From Mycogone perniciosa (Eukaryota > Ascomycota > Sordariomycetes > Hypocreales > Hypocreaceae), in the NCBI GenBank assembly GCA_025331125.1, contig JAOALB010000024.1, positions 107,893 to 171,892 on the forward strand: a stretch of DNA of 64,000 nt. Reading direction: 5' to 3'. Of this stretch, positions 60,598-64,000 are shown in pieces. Position 1 is the first letter of the stretch, and each line of letters starts with the position of its first letter. A program made the translations under genes and the position numbers. Under the pieces are notes generated by a model. It saw nothing but the letters and a program-made list of their open reading frames with translations, was not told the DNA's origin and did not search any database.

Positions 60598-61473
60598 ATG
60601 GCTGACGATGTAAGACTTCTGTCCATTTTGCGCTCCTTTGCGCCGGCTCTGAGCGTCGTGGAAAACAAAAAAAGCACCCCGCAGTGACTTTGTGCCCCTC
60701 GATAGAGCGACACCCCACATCACCACAAAGCTGATTTTTTATCACATCAAATCAAGTCGCTGCTTGCTCGCAATGCTCCGTTTGCCCGCAAACCGCCTTG
60801 AAAAACCTCATCAGTTTGCCGGTTGTCTTCGCTGAGAACTATCGCTAACTAATCGCCTTGCTCTCTTACAGCATGACCACACCTTCGAGTCCGCCGATGC
60901 TGGCGCGTCTCTCACCTACCCCATGCAGTGCTCTGCTCTGCGCAAGAACGGCTTCGTCGTGATCAAGGGCCGCCCGTGCAAGATTGTCGACATGTCCACC
61001 TCCAAGACTGGCAAGCACGGTCACGCCAAGGTCCACCTTGTCGCCCTTGACATCTTCACTGGCAAGAAGTACGAAGATCTCTCCCCCTCCACCCACAACA
61101 TGGACGTTCCCAACGTCACCCGCCGCGAGTACCAGCTGGTGAGTAAATTCCTCGGTCCCATGCTCTGCAGCGAGGCATGTCAGTCATTAACATATATACT
61201 AGCTCGACATCTCTGACGATGGCTTTCTCTCCCTGATGAACGACGATGGTGACACCAAGGATGATGTCCGCATGCCTGACGGTGAGGTTGGTGAGAAGAT
61301 CAACAAGCTCTTCAAGATTGATGAGAAGGATACCAGTAAGTCATCGATGCCCATGCAGCTGATGTATTGACATTTGGATGTCGAAACTAACGAACCTTGT
61401 TTTAGACGTCGTTGTTCTTACCTCCATGGGCGAGGAGGCCGCCATTGAGGCCAAGGAGGCTCCCAAGCAGTAA
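60598..61473 (+). CDS. Translation factor eIF5A (hypusine-containing)
   Basis: Exons 60598-60609 (12 nt), 60872-61138, 61203-61335 and 61406-61473 give 159 residues, the normal eIF5A length. The factor relieves ribosome stalling at proline-rich and other hard motifs and assists termination. The hypusination loop STSKTGKHGHAKVHL places the modified lysine at K52. The SH3-like N-domain and OB-fold C-domain (LDISDDGFLSLMNDDG, VVVLTSMGEEAAIEAKEAPKQ) are complete. Intron 1 is 262 nt, the longest in the window, and follows only MADD. All junctions are GT-AG. A strong pyrimidine-rich leader precedes the ATG. Confidence 0.96.
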
Positions 61474-62366
61474 ATTTCCTAACACCAGCTTCACGCACGA
61501 CGGACTAGGCATTGTTCATAGCCTCTCGTCACTTTTACTCGTCATAACTACGGGCGTTTATTGGCCCTCGGCACATCGAATATTCCTGGGGTGATGTGTG
61601 GGTCGTTTCGTGCGAAGGTTTGATGGACCGGATCTTCTCAGCTAGTTACAACACTCGGCGCTTGCAAAAAAGGCCCATCAAAGGGTCAGAAGCTTTCCTT
61701 TGTTTCCCTCTACGAGTCATCGCCAAAGTTACCAAGACAATGTGTGTGTAGCTGGCCGATATGATGAAAAAAATGAAAGAAGAAACCAAAAAGATATTCT
61801 GCCGTCTGTCAAGTTGCATAGTGATGTGATCCTACTCTATGACCTCTTTGAGTCTTATTTTGCAGGGCAATTGGTGATGATGTACTTCGTAAAGCTTCAT
61901 GAACTAATCTTCAGGTGACGGTGATTATTGCTAGGTATACTCCGTAAGTACGGAGTACTACGGAGTACATAGTAGCGCGTGGTAGCGGCCCGCCCGCCAA
62001 CACTAGTACGAGGTAGTACTACGAGTAATATTATGAAGACATTGACGAGAGTCAATTACTGAAAACAACTTGTCGAGTAACAAGGAAACGATGTATTCAA
62101 ATGACCCAGGCTTCCACTAACAATTTATTTCTCCTTATCAACTATCCATAATCAGCCTTGTGAGGGCCCATGTTGCCTATTCTTTTGATGTTAGTATCAT
62201 CAACTCGAATCTCAGTGGTCTTGCGGGTGGCAACAGCGCAATGTAAGGGTTTTTCTTCACTTGGTCCCGCTGACGAGTTGGTGAAGTTAACAATGTCTTC
62301 AAAGGTTTGAACCCGCCTCAATCACTGCACAATACCCTCCGATGCAAGAGCGCCCATCAAACTTGA
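61474..62366. other. Intergenic, eIF5A to RRN7
   Basis: 893 bases with a mini-hairpin cluster at 61938-61968 and related GTACGAGGTAGTAC sequence near 62007. No gene was recognised. Confidence 0.45.
61938..61968. repeat. Mini-hairpin cluster (three units)
   Basis: TACTCCGTA (61938-61946), GTACGGAGTAC (61948-61958) and TACGGAGTAC (61959-61968) are adjacent. The first is inverted relative to the others, so a larger stem can also form. Confidence 0.85.
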
Positions 62367-63994
62367 ATGATGGATGGATCACGAGAATTCCGTAGAATGC
62401 CCCGGGGGGAGAGGTGTCCCGAATGCGGCAGCCAGAGATGGTACTTGCAAGACGGCCTACGGTTTTGCTCAAGGGGCCATCAAATCGAGGTGCGCAATTT
62501 GTCTGCAACATTCATGAAAGAGGAATGGCGGTTCTAATCAAGCTCACACATCACAGGGCTTTGTCCAATTCGATCTGGGTGATGAGGAGGACTCCGGAAA
62601 ACTAGGAGCTGTGTCCAGGCGCGAGAAAGCACCCAAGGAGAGAACAACTCGTGCGAAAGCGCTCACCGGCCATGCAGGCAGAGCGCTATATCTAGAAGCG
62701 CTTCAGTTAATCCTCAGAAGTCAGGTATTGTGGCTCGTCAATGAGAAGGGTCACAGGGAAGAACTGGAGACCATTGTTCGCGATCTCTGGGACCTGCGGA
62801 TAAGGGGATCCAATTCCGCTATGGATGATGATGCTGAAGGAGAAGAGAAATTGGAAATCTTCAGCTCCGCGCCGCTTCAGGATGACAACAAACCAGTTTG
62901 GCAACAACAATCACGACGACAAAGTTGGGACTCAGATCTCGGGCCACGCTGGCCGTTGCCTCGCGTACGCGATACACTTGTATTGTGCTACTTAGGATGC
63001 GTGCTTTTGAGGCTGCCTGCTCGTCTGGGAGAGCTCCTTCAATGGGCCAATAGTGGCAGCATGCCCTACAAAAGAGCCGTAAGCATACCACCCCGATAAG
63101 CCTTCATTGGCATTAACCAGACTCTAGTATCGCGACCTACCACAAGAAATGCGTGACCGAATGCCCACAGCATACATCAAAGTCTTGAAAATGCCTGTTC
63201 GTGCCACTTTGGAGGGCGACAAATTATACGGGGCAGCCACGGACTTGATGCTCTCGTACCATTTGAACTATGATATGGGCTTTCCTGAGATTAATCACCT
63301 CCCAATGCTTATTGAATTCGCAAGAGAACTTGCGCTGCCTGGTGAGAGATTCTAGCTCCATTGCAAATAGATCTAACAATTGTATAGTTGAGTCAGTACT
63401 TGTAGCAAGAAGGTTGGTGGCTCTCTTAGGATGCCGATTCCACTTTCCAGTTGATAAATCCGCAAGGCTTCGTCTCGATCACCCAGAGATACGATTGATG
63501 GCCATCCTGGTCGTCGCAACCAAACTCTGCTTTCCGTTCAAGGCTGAAAACTCGCCACTCCAGTATGACGGTCTTGTTTGTTTGCCCCTATTCGATTGGG
63601 AGAAGTGGCGAACGGGGGCAACTGAACTACTAGGACACCGAGAGCCGGCGAGTAGCAAACCCATGTTCGATGGAGTTACATCTGAACAGGTGGTCTCAAT
63701 GACAAACGAAGAGCTTGATGTATATTTTTCTCATGTCGCCGGCCTCGTTGACAGGACGAGTGAGTCGATCTCAGCGATTATATGAAGCACAAGCTAACTT
63801 TGGTAGACGATCAAAACCCAATCACCCAGTTCTTTCCACTGGAGGAATCGTCCAATGATGCAAGCCAAATCCACGAGGTCTCGGGCGAGGACTTGGATAA
63901 AGAGATTCAAGTGGTTCTAAGTCAAGCTTTGGGGTCTCTCCAGTCTGGTTTAACCGAATTAACTGAGTCTTCTTCTGTGAAAAAGCTGGCATAG
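62367..63994 (+). CDS. RRN7: RNA polymerase I core-factor subunit Rrn7 (TFIIB-like)
   Basis: Exons 62367-62489, 62557-63078, 63128-63341, 63388-63759 and 63807-63994 give 472 residues. The N-terminal zinc ribbon reads RCPECGSQRWYLQDG and CSRGHQIE (CxxC…CxxxH). A linker and two weak cyclin-like folds follow (VRDTLVLCYLGCVLLRLPARLG; HPEIRLMAILVVATKLCFP), as in Rrn7/TAF1B, the TFIIB-related factor of the Pol I initiation complex. Five exons splice in phase with GT-AG borders. In-frame ATGs at 62367, 62370 and 62397 are all possible; the first is used. The gene ends just before the window edge and appears complete. Its partner RRN11 is at 11221-12513. Confidence 0.87.
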
Positions 63995-64000
63995 ATCTGA

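Noticed and set aside
62300..62320. GGTTCAAACC on the minus strand, resembling a tRNA B-box
   Set aside because: The flanking bases do not form a T-arm or acceptor stem, and no A-box is at the right distance.

Overview
The window is euchromatic nuclear DNA of a filamentous ascomycete (Pezizomycotina), most likely a sordariomycete, possibly of the order Hypocreales. The reasons are dense spliced genes with short (about 47-120 nt) GT-AG introns, a PRC2 subunit (EED), a fungal NADPH-type nitrate reductase, a short chitin synthase without a myosin head, an Hsp88-type Hsp110 chaperone and a 29.9-kDa-type complex I subunit. The order-level placement is inference from protein resemblance only. I support 22 protein-coding genes, 19 of them spliced, and find no convincing tRNA, rRNA, transposon, CRISPR or virus sequence.

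Layout. 1-12.5 kb: LysM protein, ARV1, a hidden three-exon V-ATPase subunit e gene (minus strand), mitochondrial N-acetylglutamate synthase, Gvp36-type BAR protein, complex I NDUFA5-like subunit and RRN11. 12.6-22.3 kb: EED (minus), a double-PAS protein, a Yip1-family protein and a Ran-binding nucleoporin-like protein. 23-36 kb: HRQ1 helicase, nitrate reductase (minus) and UPF2. 36-52 kb: chitin synthase, Hsp88, eIF5B (minus) and a large MMS1_N-domain protein (minus). 52-55.4 kb: a 3.5-kb gene-free stretch rich in short repeats. 55.4-64 kb: TBC Rab-GAP, VPS52 (minus), eIF5A and RRN7.

The genes are housekeeping and are not a metabolic cluster. Loose themes are Golgi/endosome traffic (ARV1, Gvp36, Yip-family, TBC GAP, VPS52, V-ATPase e), translation and mRNA quality (eIF5B, eIF5A, UPF2) and RNA polymerase I initiation (RRN11 and RRN7, two subunits of one core factor). 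Nitrate reductase carries a textbook promoter: two TCCGCGGA palindromes (NIT4/NirA type) with GATAA sites beside them.

The main unexplained structure is a dispersed short intergenic element, GTAC-GRA-GTAC and its reverse complement. It is built to fold as a four-base-pair hairpin with a GNA triloop and recurs, often in clusters, in many of the intergenic regions. Other points are very small first coding exons in at least seven genes, two GC-AG introns, a 21-nt internal microexon in EED and a reading-phase conflict at the first EED intron that may mark an assembly error or unusual splicing. I found no clearly new multi-gene system.
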